Virus record (IMG/VR): IMGVR_UViG_3300017831_000047
Coordinates: 1-42,767 of that record
Source of the DNA: a virus
Length of the DNA: 42,767 nucleotides
Direction: 5' to 3' (one strand)
Made by a program: the position numbers and the translations under genes
Notes under the pieces: model-generated
What the model saw: only the letters and a program-made list of their open reading frames with translations
What the model was told of the DNA's origin: nothing
Databases searched by the model: none
Part shown: piece after piece, positions 7,323 to 14,168 of the stretch
How the letters are laid out: every line of letters starts with the position of its first letter
Numbering within the stretch: the first letter of the stretch is position 1

Positions 7323-7534
7323 CGAACTCTCCGGTACAGCATCCGGATCAGCTCGTAGGCCGCAGTCACATGATCACGGATGATCTGGTCATCCGAGTCG
7401 ATAAACTGGATCTTTGCCGCTCCTAGGTGGGCGAAGGCTTCTTCGATGAGGTCCTTGGCCGGAACGGGGGGGAGTTTCTCACTCATGCCTGAGATCTGAT
7501 TAAGTGCCTGGTCGAATACCGATAAGCTGTCCAT
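7319..7534 (-). CDS. small hypothetical protein
   Basis: 71 residues, mainly helical (AKDLIEEAFAHLGAAKIQFI, IIRDHVTAAYELIRMLYRRVR). ATG 7534 is preferred over ATG 7555 because GGGG lies about five bases before it; the start follows the stop of the upstream zinc-finger gene by one base. Function unknown. Confidence 0.6.
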   Translation of the reverse strand: MDSLSVFDQALNQISGMSEKLPPVPAKDLIEEAFAHLGAAKIQFIDSDDQIIRDHVTAAYELIRMLYRRVR

Positions 7535-7535
7535 C

Positions 7536-7733
7536 TCATCCCCTTTCCCATTCATCGTTCAACGCCAAGAGGTCTTCGTAAGCCTCGTCCTCTTCCCGGA
7601 GGATTCCGTCCCCCCGGCATCGATAACAGCACCCCTCTCCGGCTGGCCCCCAGGGAGACTCCCCGGAGCCGGAACAGGCGGGGCAGATCCGCTCTTCCTC
7701 GTCCTCTCCCATGACGTTCTTAAACATCGACAT
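7536..7733 (-). CDS. small DnaJ-type zinc-finger protein
   Basis: 65 residues with CPACSGSGESP and CYRCRGDG, the CxxCxGxG repeats of DnaJ-like zinc fingers, inside an otherwise acidic protein. It may bind a partner protein; function unknown. Start ATG 7733 with AGAGGA upstream. Confidence 0.65.
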   Translation of the reverse strand: MSMFKNVMGEDEEERICPACSGSGESPWGPAGEGCCYRCRGDGILREEDEAYEDLLALNDEWERG

Positions 7734-7745
7734 GGCATCCTCTTG

Positions 7746-7967
7746 CTACTCTGTTAAAATTTGTGCCAGATGAGCGCAGTCTTCCGGTCTAAGGGGAAAG
7801 GACATGCTGAGGTCGTCCTTGCGGATCACTAGCACTTTTCCCCGCTCCCCGTTGTTTTGCACCGTGATCATTTCAATGCGGGTGGGAAAGCGGGCAAGTC
7901 CCGCTTCTGTTTTGCGAAAGGAAACGGCATTTTCATAAGGTTCATTGGACGAAAGGATCTCTTCCAT
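7746..7967 (-). CDS. hypothetical protein, first gene of the leftward operon
   Basis: 73 residues with a beta-rich middle (RIEMITVQNNGERGKVLVIRKDDLSMSFPL) and a helical end. It is not recognised. It is the promoter-proximal gene of the leftward early operon. Its ATG (7965-7967 on the complement) shares a CATG palindrome with the ATG of the divergent gene at 7966. Confidence 0.55.
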   Translation of the reverse strand: MEEILSSNEPYENAVSFRKTEAGLARFPTRIEMITVQNNGERGKVLVIRKDDLSMSFPLRPEDCAHLAQILTE

Positions 7968-8295
7968 GACTGGCCTTTCTGAGATTTTCGGAATTCTTAA
8001 CCTCTTTAAATGGATCGGAAAAGCTTGGTCTCGTTTAAAAAAGTCCTTTTCAATGCGAGCCCATGTTTCCGATTTGGAGAAAAGGGTTCAAAATTTGGAA
8101 ACACTTCTTTCGGAGAAAAAAGATCTTCCTCCCGGAGAGAAATGTCCCGGTTGCAGCTTGCCTGCTTTTAGGATGATTTCTCGCACCCCTTTTACCGTCC
8201 TTCCCAATGGAACTCCCATTTCCTTTAGAACGACAAAACAATGCTCAGAATGCGGTTTCAGTGAGACAAATGTTAGCGGTCCTTCGTCTTTGTAA
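7966..8295 (+). CDS. coiled-coil plus zinc-ribbon protein
   Basis: 109 residues. A short coiled coil (VSDLEKRVQNLETLLSEKK) precedes a zinc ribbon (CPGC ... CSEC, about 35 residues apart). This layout is common in small phage and bacterial proteins of unknown role. It runs against the leftward transcript from the promoter at 8397, so it may be a lysogenically expressed extra gene. ATG 7966 has AAAGGA upstream; TTG 7945 is an alternative start. Confidence 0.6.
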   Translation: MTGLSEIFGILNLFKWIGKAWSRLKKSFSMRAHVSDLEKRVQNLETLLSEKKDLPPGEKCPGCSLPAFRMISRTPFTVLPNGTPISFRTTKQCSECGFSETNVSGPSSL

Positions 8296-8365
8296 TTTCT
8301 TTGAGTGCAACTTTGCTTGGGTGCCCTCACCGCCCGCTGGCCCTGTAATATCCAGCGATTCAAGG

Positions 8366-8380
8366 GCTCCTCGAAGGAGC
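8366..8380 (-). other. hairpin in the leader of the leftward transcript
   Basis: On the minus strand GCTCC-TTCGA-GGAGC forms a 5-bp stem with a 5-base loop, about ten bases after the expected start of the leftward early transcript. Size and position resemble a lambda boxB, but no convincing boxA and no N-like gene were found. Confidence 0.3.
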
Positions 8381-8396
8381 GGGGGAACTGAGAGGA

Positions 8397-8436
8397 ATAG
8401 TACAGGAAATGCCTTAATAAGTCAAGTTATACCTGT
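8397..8436 (-). promoter_or_regulatory. leftward early promoter and operator (PL/OL-like)
   Basis: On the minus strand TTGACT (8420-8425), 17 bases, TACTAT (8397-8402). The promoter is framed by ACAGG and CCTGT half-sites (operator 8402-8436). The 35-bp operator matches the one before cro (12981-13015) at 29 positions, in the same orientation relative to transcription. It should be shut by the same repressor and drives the recombination/excision operon. Confidence 0.75.
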
Positions 8437-8464
8437 AGTGTGGGTACTCGAAGGAATGAGGCAC

Positions 8465-8485
8465 AAAAAAACCGCCCGAAGGCGG
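8465..8485 (-). terminator. Rho-independent terminator
   Basis: On the minus strand CCGCC-TTCG-GGCGG followed by eight Ts: a stable UUCG tetraloop hairpin with U-run. It ends the leftward transcript of the 8538-8879 gene just upstream of the PL-like promoter. Confidence 0.85.
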
Positions 8486-8537
8486 CTGGGGGGGGGAAGT
8501 GGAGGAAGTGGTACGGGGAAGGTGTCGGTTATTTTTT

Positions 8538-8879
8538 CTATTCCAAAAGATAAGCGATTCGCCAGAGGAGTACTATGACCACGGTGAGAGCAATAAACAA
8601 CAAAGCATCCGGTTTAAGAATATTGTGAAACTCGTTGGAGACCTCCAAGCTCATCCCGATGACCGAATAGACGATGGTGGGTAAAATGGTTGGATGGTAA
8701 ATTTCGAGAAACAGGATGGTTGCTACGCTTCCCCCTATATAAACGAATCTACGGAAATTTTTAAAACTCCATAATGTGGCGAAAAAGGCGTGGAGGCCAT
8801 CCGTTGTTCGCTTTAATTTATTCCTTTTTGTGATTTTTCTTTGAGAGTTTTCCTTAACTTCTAGATCGGAAGAGAGCAC
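8538..8879 (-). CDS. AT-rich membrane protein of the immunity region
   Basis: 113 residues. The N-terminus is basic and polar. It is followed by about three hydrophobic segments (FVYIGGSVATILFLEIY, TILPTIVYSVIGMSL, ALLFIALTVVIVLLWRIAYLL). Starts with GTG 8879, with GGGAGGA about ten bases upstream, and has its own terminator at 8465-8485. The low GC content and position between the two operators suggest a lysogenic-conversion gene, for example superinfection exclusion, but no family is recognised. Confidence 0.6.
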   Translation of the reverse strand: MLSSDLEVKENSQRKITKRNKLKRTTDGLHAFFATLWSFKNFRRFVYIGGSVATILFLEIYHPTILPTIVYSVIGMSLEVSNEFHNILKPDALLFIALTVVIVLLWRIAYLLE

Positions 8880-9092
8880 CTTCAGTTCCTCCCTTTTCTT
8901 ATTGTTTTTTCAAGATTTTTGTCCCTTCTTTATGTAAAAGTCAACAGCAAACACGGGCAACACGGAAGGGGAAGGGGGCCTTACTGGAGCATGGCAGGAA
9001 CTATTGGAAAGAGAGTTGAGGGCAGATCCGTATACTTTATTTTGGAAAAAACGATCAGATCAATTTCTAGAATAAATAGAGAGGAGGTGATA

Positions 9093-9290
9093 ATGATGTT
9101 CTTGCATGAGCAAGTCTTAGAAATGGGGGCAATTTACTTTTCCCCAATCTACAGGGGCCCTGTTCATTGCGTGGCCTGTAATGTAGGAGAAGTGGCGTTT
9201 ACTCCGGTAGGCAACCCTGTATTCGGAGTGGCCCAGGTCTACGCTCTCCTATGCGATCACTGTGGCCGGACAGGGGTCCACCCGAATTAA
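9093..9290 (+). CDS. small zinc-ribbon protein
   Basis: 65 residues with CVAC and CDHC pairs separated by about 28 residues, a zinc-ribbon arrangement. The start was set at ATG 9093 because a near-perfect GAGGAGGTGA lies immediately upstream; the upstream frame extension is AT-rich and lacks a signal. It is followed by a terminator. Function unknown. Confidence 0.65.
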   Translation: MMFLHEQVLEMGAIYFSPIYRGPVHCVACNVGEVAFTPVGNPVFGVAQVYALLCDHCGRTGVHPN

Positions 9291-9316
9291 AGGTTGTATT
9301 CAGAGGAGGTGAATCA

Positions 9317-9366
9317 GGGTATGATGGGAGGGATTTTTGTCGCCCTCCTTCATACCCACTTTTTTT
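9317..9366 (+). terminator. Rho-independent terminator
   Basis: A long stem (GGGTATGATGGGAGGG at 9317-9332 with CCCTCCTTCATACCC at 9343-9357, one bulge) followed by CTTTTTTT. It should end the transcript of the zinc-ribbon gene at 9093. Confidence 0.8.
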
Positions 9367-9382
9367 ATAGAATGGAGTCCTT

Positions 9383-9640
9383 GTGCTTTTACCGGAAACA
9401 ACAGACCTTGGCCGAGCCATCAATGAGTTCATCGAGATCAATGCAACCTTGGATATGCCGAGAGAGGACAGGAAGTTCGAGGGGGCAGTCGTGGCCCATG
9501 TCATTGCCGACAAACTGAACGACCTCTCGCCTGATGAGCGTCACCGATGGGTCATGACACTTCTGGCCTACCTGGCGGAAGCGACAAACCTTGCCTACCA
9601 GAAGGGCGTGGAGGTTGAAAGGATGTTGATTTCAAAGTGA
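9383..9640 (+). CDS. hypothetical helical protein
   Basis: 85 residues, predicted all-helical and acidic (LGRAINEFIEINATLDM, DRKFEGAVVAHVIADKLNDLSPDERHRWVMTLLAYLAEATNLAYQKG). GTG 9383 has GGAG upstream. It lies between the terminator at 9317-9366 and the convergent restriction gene. Not recognised. Confidence 0.55.
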   Translation: MLLPETTDLGRAINEFIEINATLDMPREDRKFEGAVVAHVIADKLNDLSPDERHRWVMTLLAYLAEATNLAYQKGVEVERMLISK

Positions 9641-9797
9641 ATTTAATTTTTTATAAAAATTGGCTCGCTACCTTGTCTTCTTCTAAGAAGAACATCTATT
9701 TTTCTACATTCGAGTAAATAGATGCATTTAATCCGCCACCCTTTTCGAATTCGAAATGTAATGAGTTTGAGAAAGAGGAGATTCATAATAATCTTCA

Positions 9798-10898
9798 TTA
9801 AGAAACCTTTGGTATGCATGATTCCATAAAGCTGTCTAAAAAATCCTCGCCAATGCCTTTGATATTTCTTCTTTGGCAAAGTGAATAAAGCTCTTCGATG
9901 GAGGAGTATGGAAAGAACTTAGTATTCAATGTTTTAAATTGGTCTTTATTGGCTTCGGTCATTACTTTTTCTCGGTCTTCATCCGGAGCGGCAATTACCC
10001 ATCGACTGGAAAAAGGAGGGATCAAATCTTGAAAGGCTTTCATTCGGGTTAATCCGCTCGTTACACCAGTTGTATGTTCAATTTCAATAACTGCAGGCAT
10101 AAATCTTGCATTTCGGAACCAAACAACATCTATCAACAATGCGGCTCTAGCAGCTTCAGAATATGAGGCTAATTGAGGCAATTCGGACAGTGTTGGAACA
10201 ACTCCGGGTGTTTCTCCGAGCCTTTTTCCTTTATACACAATTCCTTTATCGTTTTGAGCAATCCAAGTTTTGAAGCCAAGCTGTTTTCCGATTTCCAGTA
10301 AGGCCACCTGAATTTGGGCGTGCCTTCTCTGAATCTCTGGCGGAAGAGACCCAGTGGGGGATCCAGCTTCAATTAATTCAGAGGGAATAAGAAGGGCTTC
10401 GTATACGGCCTCCCTTGTAGGAATTTCAGATATGGTCATTCCTTGAACATTTTTTTCTTCTACCACTCCAAGGCGATGGGGTTCCTCTGGAAGCCATAGT
10501 AAATGTTTATGTCCCTCTTTGATTTGGGTAGAGGATTCTCTTATTTCTATTCTACCCGGATAGCAATATTTAAATTGAGGTGTATGTGCTAAGAGGGCTT
10601 CGAGTGCCGAGCGAGTGTTGTAGCTTGCTCCTAAGATTCGATCTATATTGATTGGCATCCCTGGAGAAATGGCATTTGCCACGCGACTTATCATTTGGGG
10701 AGAAATTGTTTCAGATTTTGCAGATTTGGGAGTACCTCCTTTATGAGGATTGTATCTTTTAATTTTTATGGGACCCTCTGGCCGCACGATATCAACAATT
10801 TCTATTTTAGTTTTTGTTGAGCTGGAAAGGTAGTTATACGCCCTGTCCTTGGGTAGATTTCCAATTGCTTGCACAATATCTGACGCTGTCAACCTCAT
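9798..10898 (-). CDS. putative type II restriction endonuclease
   Basis: 366 residues. The C-terminal half has the layout of a PD-(D/E)XK nuclease family: HAQIQVALLEIGKQLGF...WIAQNDKG (about 193-219), LIDVVWF (D257), then VIEIEHTTGVTSGLTRM (E272, E274), then a WVIAAPDEDREKV strand-helix. The EIEHTT element stands where most relatives have E-x-K. The N-terminal half is unrecognised and may recognise the target. ATG 10898 has GGAGGGGAGG upstream; the start overlaps the 3' end of the methyltransferase gene by 65 bases, a classic restriction-modification pair. It is AT-rich compared with phage core genes, which suggests acquired cargo. Confidence 0.7.
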   Translation of the reverse strand: MRLTASDIVQAIGNLPKDRAYNYLSSSTKTKIEIVDIVRPEGPIKIKRYNPHKGGTPKSAKSETISPQMISRVANAISPGMPINIDRILGASYNTRSALEALLAHTPQFKYCYPGRIEIRESSTQIKEGHKHLLWLPEEPHRLGVVEEKNVQGMTISEIPTREAVYEALLIPSELIEAGSPTGSLPPEIQRRHAQIQVALLEIGKQLGFKTWIAQNDKGIVYKGKRLGETPGVVPTLSELPQLASYSEAARAALLIDVVWFRNARFMPAVIEIEHTTGVTSGLTRMKAFQDLIPPFSSRWVIAAPDEDREKVMTEANKDQFKTLNTKFFPYSSIEELYSLCQRRNIKGIGEDFLDSFMESCIPKVS

Positions 10899-12009
10899 AT
10901 TCCTCCCCTCCAAGAAAGAAGTTCAAAGCTTTTGCTAAATTTTTTGAAAGGAGAAATGGCACTCCATTTCCGATCGCTTTAAACATGCTGGAAAGACTCA
11001 TTTCTTCAGGCAAAAGAAAATTTTGGGGAAGACTCTGAATAGCCAACGCTTCTGCAACCGAAATTCTCCTTGGTTTGTACGGATGCAAATGAACTTCATT
11101 ATTGCCGTAGCAAGCTGTAGGAGAATATCTCCAACGATGGAGACGCTTGAATGATTTTTTGCTGTCATCCCCTTCAGGAATTATCTTAAACCTAGGAAAA
11201 CCAGCTCGAGGATGAAAGTGATGTGGCTGATTGGGATGAAGTTCCACTGAGTTTTTCTCAAACCAGTATTGAACGGTGAGTTCCTTGATTAATCCTATCG
11301 GTGGGGAGATCTGCTTGTCTTCAGAAAATGGTGTGGTAGTGGGCCACGGTTTAGAAAAAATATCTGCTTTATCGTACCGTTTAAATTTCTCCCAAGGAAA
11401 AAAGGATCCGGGAAGTTTTTTTAACGAGGATCTTCCCAATATTTCTTTTTTAAACCCTAAAAGAATAATTCTCTCCCGATCCTGAGGCACTCCGAATTCA
11501 AGAGAATTCAGGAGCTTGTCGGAAAGGATATATCCTGAGTCTTTTAAGTGTATTTTTAACTCCTCATAGAATTGTCGGTGTTTTTTGGTTTGCCATAACC
11601 CTTTCACATTCTCGAAAAGGAAAAAGTCCGGAGCTTGTTGACAAATTAATTGGATATAAGCAGATGAGAGTTTCCCATTGTCGCCTTCCCTACCAAGGTT
11701 TTTCCCGCCAATAGAAAAATCGGGACATGGTGGTCCCCCGATAAACCCAACTAAAGAGCCATCGCGTTTAGCCTCTTTAATCAAATTTTTCATTGTTCTT
11801 TGTTTCGGTTGCTCCAGCAACTCTGTGATAGAGCCTTGAAAAAATCCAAATTCAGGCTCTTTTATGTTAAGTGTTTTCCGGCTGTATTTGTAGGCTTTTA
11901 GGAATGAAGGATTCAGTTCGTTAACATACGAGATGGAAAATCCTTCAGATTCAAAGCCTAGATCTAGAAGTCCAGCTCCCGAGAAAAATGAGAAAATTTT
12001 ATATTTCAT
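10834..12009 (-). CDS. DNA (cytosine-5) methyltransferase of a restriction-modification system
   Basis: 391 residues with the C5-methyltransferase motifs in order: I FSFFSGAGLLDLGFE (6-20), IV GGPPCPDFS (91-99, catalytic C95), VI LFENVKGL (131-138), VIII PQDRERIILLG (175-185), X AIGNGVPFLLSKNLA near the end. It transfers methyl groups from S-adenosylmethionine to cytosine, protecting the DNA from the endonuclease encoded next to it. ATG 12009 follows AAGGA by six bases. The variable region before motif X (about 190-330) should carry the target-recognition domain. AT-rich like its partner. Confidence 0.9.
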   Translation of the reverse strand: MKYKIFSFFSGAGLLDLGFESEGFSISYVNELNPSFLKAYKYSRKTLNIKEPEFGFFQGSITELLEQPKQRTMKNLIKEAKRDGSLVGFIGGPPCPDFSIGGKNLGREGDNGKLSSAYIQLICQQAPDFFLFENVKGLWQTKKHRQFYEELKIHLKDSGYILSDKLLNSLEFGVPQDRERIILLGFKKEILGRSSLKKLPGSFFPWEKFKRYDKADIFSKPWPTTTPFSEDKQISPPIGLIKELTVQYWFEKNSVELHPNQPHHFHPRAGFPRFKIIPEGDDSKKSFKRLHRWRYSPTACYGNNEVHLHPYKPRRISVAEALAIQSLPQNFLLPEEMSLSSMFKAIGNGVPFLLSKNLAKALNFFLGGEEYEVDSVRYCASNWKSTQGQGV

Positions 12010-12235
12010 TTTTTTCCTTAAAGAGCTACGAGGCCATTTGTTTTTAATTTAGGTTCAGAATTCCGTTCGGGTCTCCTAGTATACATTTGAGAGATTGAAA
12101 ATCGTCTGAAAATACCTCATTACAACGATCTCCCGGGTGATTGGATTTCATGTAGAAGGAAAAAGAAAAAAATACTCTCACCTTTATTTTTCAGAAACAC
12201 CCTCCCACCTGCTTAAATCGGTAGGGTTTATCCGC
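12010..12235. other. AT-rich spacer between methyltransferase and repressor genes
   Basis: 225 bases. It must hold the promoter of the leftward restriction-modification operon and the end of the repressor transcript. I see the methyltransferase binding site AAGGA but no hexamer pair or terminator hairpin that I would defend. Confidence 0.4.
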
Positions 12236-12943
12236 TCAGTACATTTTCTGCTTCCCGACCACCACTCCCACGATGAGGGCCTTTCGTCCGTTCAGACGGA
12301 TGGGCTCATATTTCGGAAAGTTGAGCGGTAAAAGCGAGACATTTCCGGCATCCACGACATACTTCTTGAACGTGGCCTCCTGGGTATCCAGGAGTTTTGC
12401 AATCACGAACGAGCCGTTCTCCGGTTGGCGGTGGGGATCCACGAGGATGATGTCTCCATCGGCAAACTCGGGGATCATGGAATCGCCCCTCACCCGAAGA
12501 CAGAAAGCGTTCGGCATATCCTTTCGCGGAATACCAAACGGCACCCACATTTCAGCATCGCCCGGCTGAAAATTATCGACGATTTCAGACCACTCCCCGG
12601 CTTGAACCCAGGAGATCAGCGGGAAGTCCTTCAGGATCAGATGGGTTTCCTCGAGTCCTTCTTCCCCCTTCCTGGCCGAGTGGAGGGTGGAGGTGGCGAC
12701 ATTCGGATCCTTCCGGGTCGGCTCTGACAAGACGAGGTCTGGGCCATCTCCAAATTCGAGCCATGCGGGAGATACTTCTAAAACTCTGGCGATCTCTTTC
12801 ATGCGCTTTCTGTCCGGAGGCTTCCCTTCCCGCACCCATTCATAAACCGATTGGGGAGTAATTCCAAGCTCTTTGGCTAATCGGTAGGGTTTCATCCCTT
12901 TTCTCTTGAGGGCTTGATCAATTCTTTCGCAAATAGGGTTCAT
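12236..12943 (-). CDS. cI: phage repressor, HTH plus S24/LexA-type peptidase
   Basis: 235 residues. N-terminal helix-turn-helix (about 17-40, PYRLAKELGITPQSVYEWVREGKPP), a linker, the Ala-Gly self-cleavage site in WVQAGEW (A115-G116), and the S24 catalytic dyad S155 in VRGDSM with K193 or K194 in TFKKYV. It keeps the lysogen silent and should cleave itself on RecA activation. ATG 12943 is chosen because the HTH starts there and the putative promoter lies directly upstream. No Shine-Dalgarno is seen, so the message may be leaderless, as for lambda cI made from PRM. It is divergent from cro. Confidence 0.9.
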   Translation of the reverse strand: MNPICERIDQALKRKGMKPYRLAKELGITPQSVYEWVREGKPPDRKRMKEIARVLEVSPAWLEFGDGPDLVLSEPTRKDPNVATSTLHSARKGEEGLEETHLILKDFPLISWVQAGEWSEIVDNFQPGDAEMWVPFGIPRKDMPNAFCLRVRGDSMIPEFADGDIILVDPHRQPENGSFVIAKLLDTQEATFKKYVVDAGNVSLLPLNFPKYEPIRLNGRKALIVGVVVGKQKMY

Positions 12944-12956
12944 GTGTAAGAGGCTA

Positions 12957-13020
12957 CAGGGCTTCCCTGAACCTAGCAAGACAGGCATATCTTGATTTAT
13001 ATCGGCATTTCCTGTATACC
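12957..13020. promoter_or_regulatory. repressor/Cro operator region with divergent promoters (OR-like)
   Basis: Rightward promoter TTGATT (12992-12997), 17 bases, TATACC (13015-13020), framed by ACAGG (12981-12985) and CCTGT (13011-13015). A leftward promoter for the repressor may be TTGCTA, 17 bases, TAGCCT on the minus strand; its spacer contains the palindrome CAGGG-CTT-CCCTG (12957-12969). These CAGG half-sites are probably bound by repressor and Cro. Confidence 0.7.
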
Positions 13021-13028
13021 TACTCCTC

Positions 13029-13250
13029 ATGAAAACCACCTCTCTTTCTCTCATCGATGTCATTGAGTATTTCGGCAACCAATCCGCCCTAGCGCGGGAG
13101 CTTGGAATCAAGCCCCAATCGGTACAGGAATGGGTTTCGTCCAACCACCTTCCCATCCGCCGAGCCATCCAGATTGAACGGATCACGGGCGGAGAGATCC
13201 GCCTGGAGGACATCATTCATCTGACGGGCGTGGAAAAGGTGGCCTCATGA
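13029..13250 (+). CDS. cro: Cro-like helix-turn-helix protein
   Basis: 73 residues with an HTH of the YdaS/Cro type (VIEYFGNQSALARELGIKPQSVQEWVSSNHLPIRRAIQIERITGG). The recognition helix region closely resembles that of the repressor (ITPQSVYEWV against IKPQSVQEWV), consistent with sharing operators. It starts only a few bases after the expected transcription start and has no Shine-Dalgarno, so it may be leaderless. First gene of the rightward early operon. Confidence 0.85.
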   Translation: MKTTSLSLIDVIEYFGNQSALARELGIKPQSVQEWVSSNHLPIRRAIQIERITGGEIRLEDIIHLTGVEKVAS

Positions 13251-13303
13251 TGAGCTTAAGGGCGCGGGTATTGGAAGAACAGGAAAAAGAGTTTTGGGGA
13301 GAC

Positions 13304-13975
13304 TCAGGAGGTGGGGGGGATGGCTTTTTCTTGCCGTTCTTTAATCATCCCAGGAAGAGTGAAGACATACGTCAAGAAAATTTCAGTGAACGAAATGATT
13401 TCAGCGGCCTGTTTTTTGGAGAAGGTATCAGGGTCGTGGGAAGCATCATTTCCATCATTCCAAATTATTTTCCCCCATTCGCACAAGTCTTTTGTAAGCA
13501 CCCCTGCCGAAAAGAGCGAGTCGAACCGTTTTGGTCGACTTCTTACGCCAGGATCAGCTCCCAATTCAAATGTAGAAGCATCAACCACTTTTCGGCATGC
13601 CATTCCACAACTATTCGTATTTCCCCGGTGAAAAGAGTCTACGGCCTCAAGAAAGAACACGGCAATATTGTCCGGCACAAACCGAGGAGCTTCCGGGATA
13701 GGTGGCTTTGGGTAAATTTTGAGAACTCTGTAGCGTGGTTGATTTTCAATGGCCGATGGATGGTTCGAAGGGGGAGGGGTATTATTACTGGCTTCGATTG
13801 TTGCACAAATCCCTTGTCGACACCCATTGCAATGGAAATAGGTTGTCCACCGGATAAGGAGGTCATTTCCGAAGGGGTTTCGTCCAACCTCTTTCTCCAT
13901 TTCTATTTCCGAAACTTGCGTGCAAGCGATTTTTTCCCTGTGGCAATGCGGACATGTAACCGTGAGTATTGCCAT
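13304..13975 (-). CDS. DUF4145-like protein with N-terminal zinc finger
   Basis: 223 residues. The N-terminus has CPHCHREK and a second cysteine pair CNGC, probably one zinc site. Residues about 110-180 resemble DUF4145 (IAVFFLEAVDSFHRGNTNSCGMACRKVVDAS...WNDGNDASHDP), a helical domain often attached to nucleases and defence proteins. It is opposite in direction to the surrounding early operon and starts from a CATG shared with the divergent gene at 13974, so it looks like inserted cargo expressed independently. ATG 13975 has GGAGGGGGAG upstream. Possible immunity or exclusion role, not shown. Confidence 0.65.
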   Translation of the reverse strand: MAILTVTCPHCHREKIACTQVSEIEMEKEVGRNPFGNDLLIRWTTYFHCNGCRQGICATIEASNNTPPPSNHPSAIENQPRYRVLKIYPKPPIPEAPRFVPDNIAVFFLEAVDSFHRGNTNSCGMACRKVVDASTFELGADPGVRSRPKRFDSLFSAGVLTKDLCEWGKIIWNDGNDASHDPDTFSKKQAAEIISFTEIFLTYVFTLPGMIKERQEKAIPPTS

Positions 13976-14168
13976 GTATGACTCCCCCCTCCACGACCTC
14001 ACCCGTCACTCCCAAATCATCCACAAAATTATGACATACGGGGAGGGAGTTCCCCAACGGCTTTTCGACCGCTACCGGATTCTCTCGGAACAACACGAGA
14101 AGGATGCCTTCGTTCTTGCTCTGATTGGGGCACTTCTCATTTCTGAGGGAAGGCGCAAAAGCCAATGA
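13974..14168 (+). CDS. small hypothetical early protein
   Basis: 64 residues, helical (LTRHSQIIHKIMTYGEGVPQRLFDRYRIL, KDAFVLALIGALLISEG). The ATG shares a CATG with the divergent DUF4145-like gene. The stop overlaps the next start (ATGA), placing it in the rightward early operon. Function unknown. Confidence 0.55.
   Translation: MYDSPLHDLTRHSQIIHKIMTYGEGVPQRLFDRYRILSEQHEKDAFVLALIGALLISEGRRKSQ

Noticed and set aside
8088-8363. Leftward 91-codon frame in the PL leader as an N-like antiterminator.
   Set aside because: It is antisense to the coiled-coil/zinc-ribbon gene, has no good start signal and lacks an N-terminal arginine-rich motif.
9676-9692. CTTCTT/AAGAAG inverted repeat as a bidirectional terminator between convergent genes.
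   Set aside because: The stem is all A-T with a minimal loop; plausible but too weak to list.
9643-9879. Leftward 78-codon frame at the end of the restriction gene.
   Set aside because: It overlaps the restriction gene in another frame, is AT-rich low-complexity sequence and has no binding site.
13247-13981. Rightward 244-codon frame starting at the cro stop.
   Set aside because: Beyond the first 20 codons it is the antisense of the zinc-finger/DUF4145-like gene, which has a better binding site and recognisable motifs.
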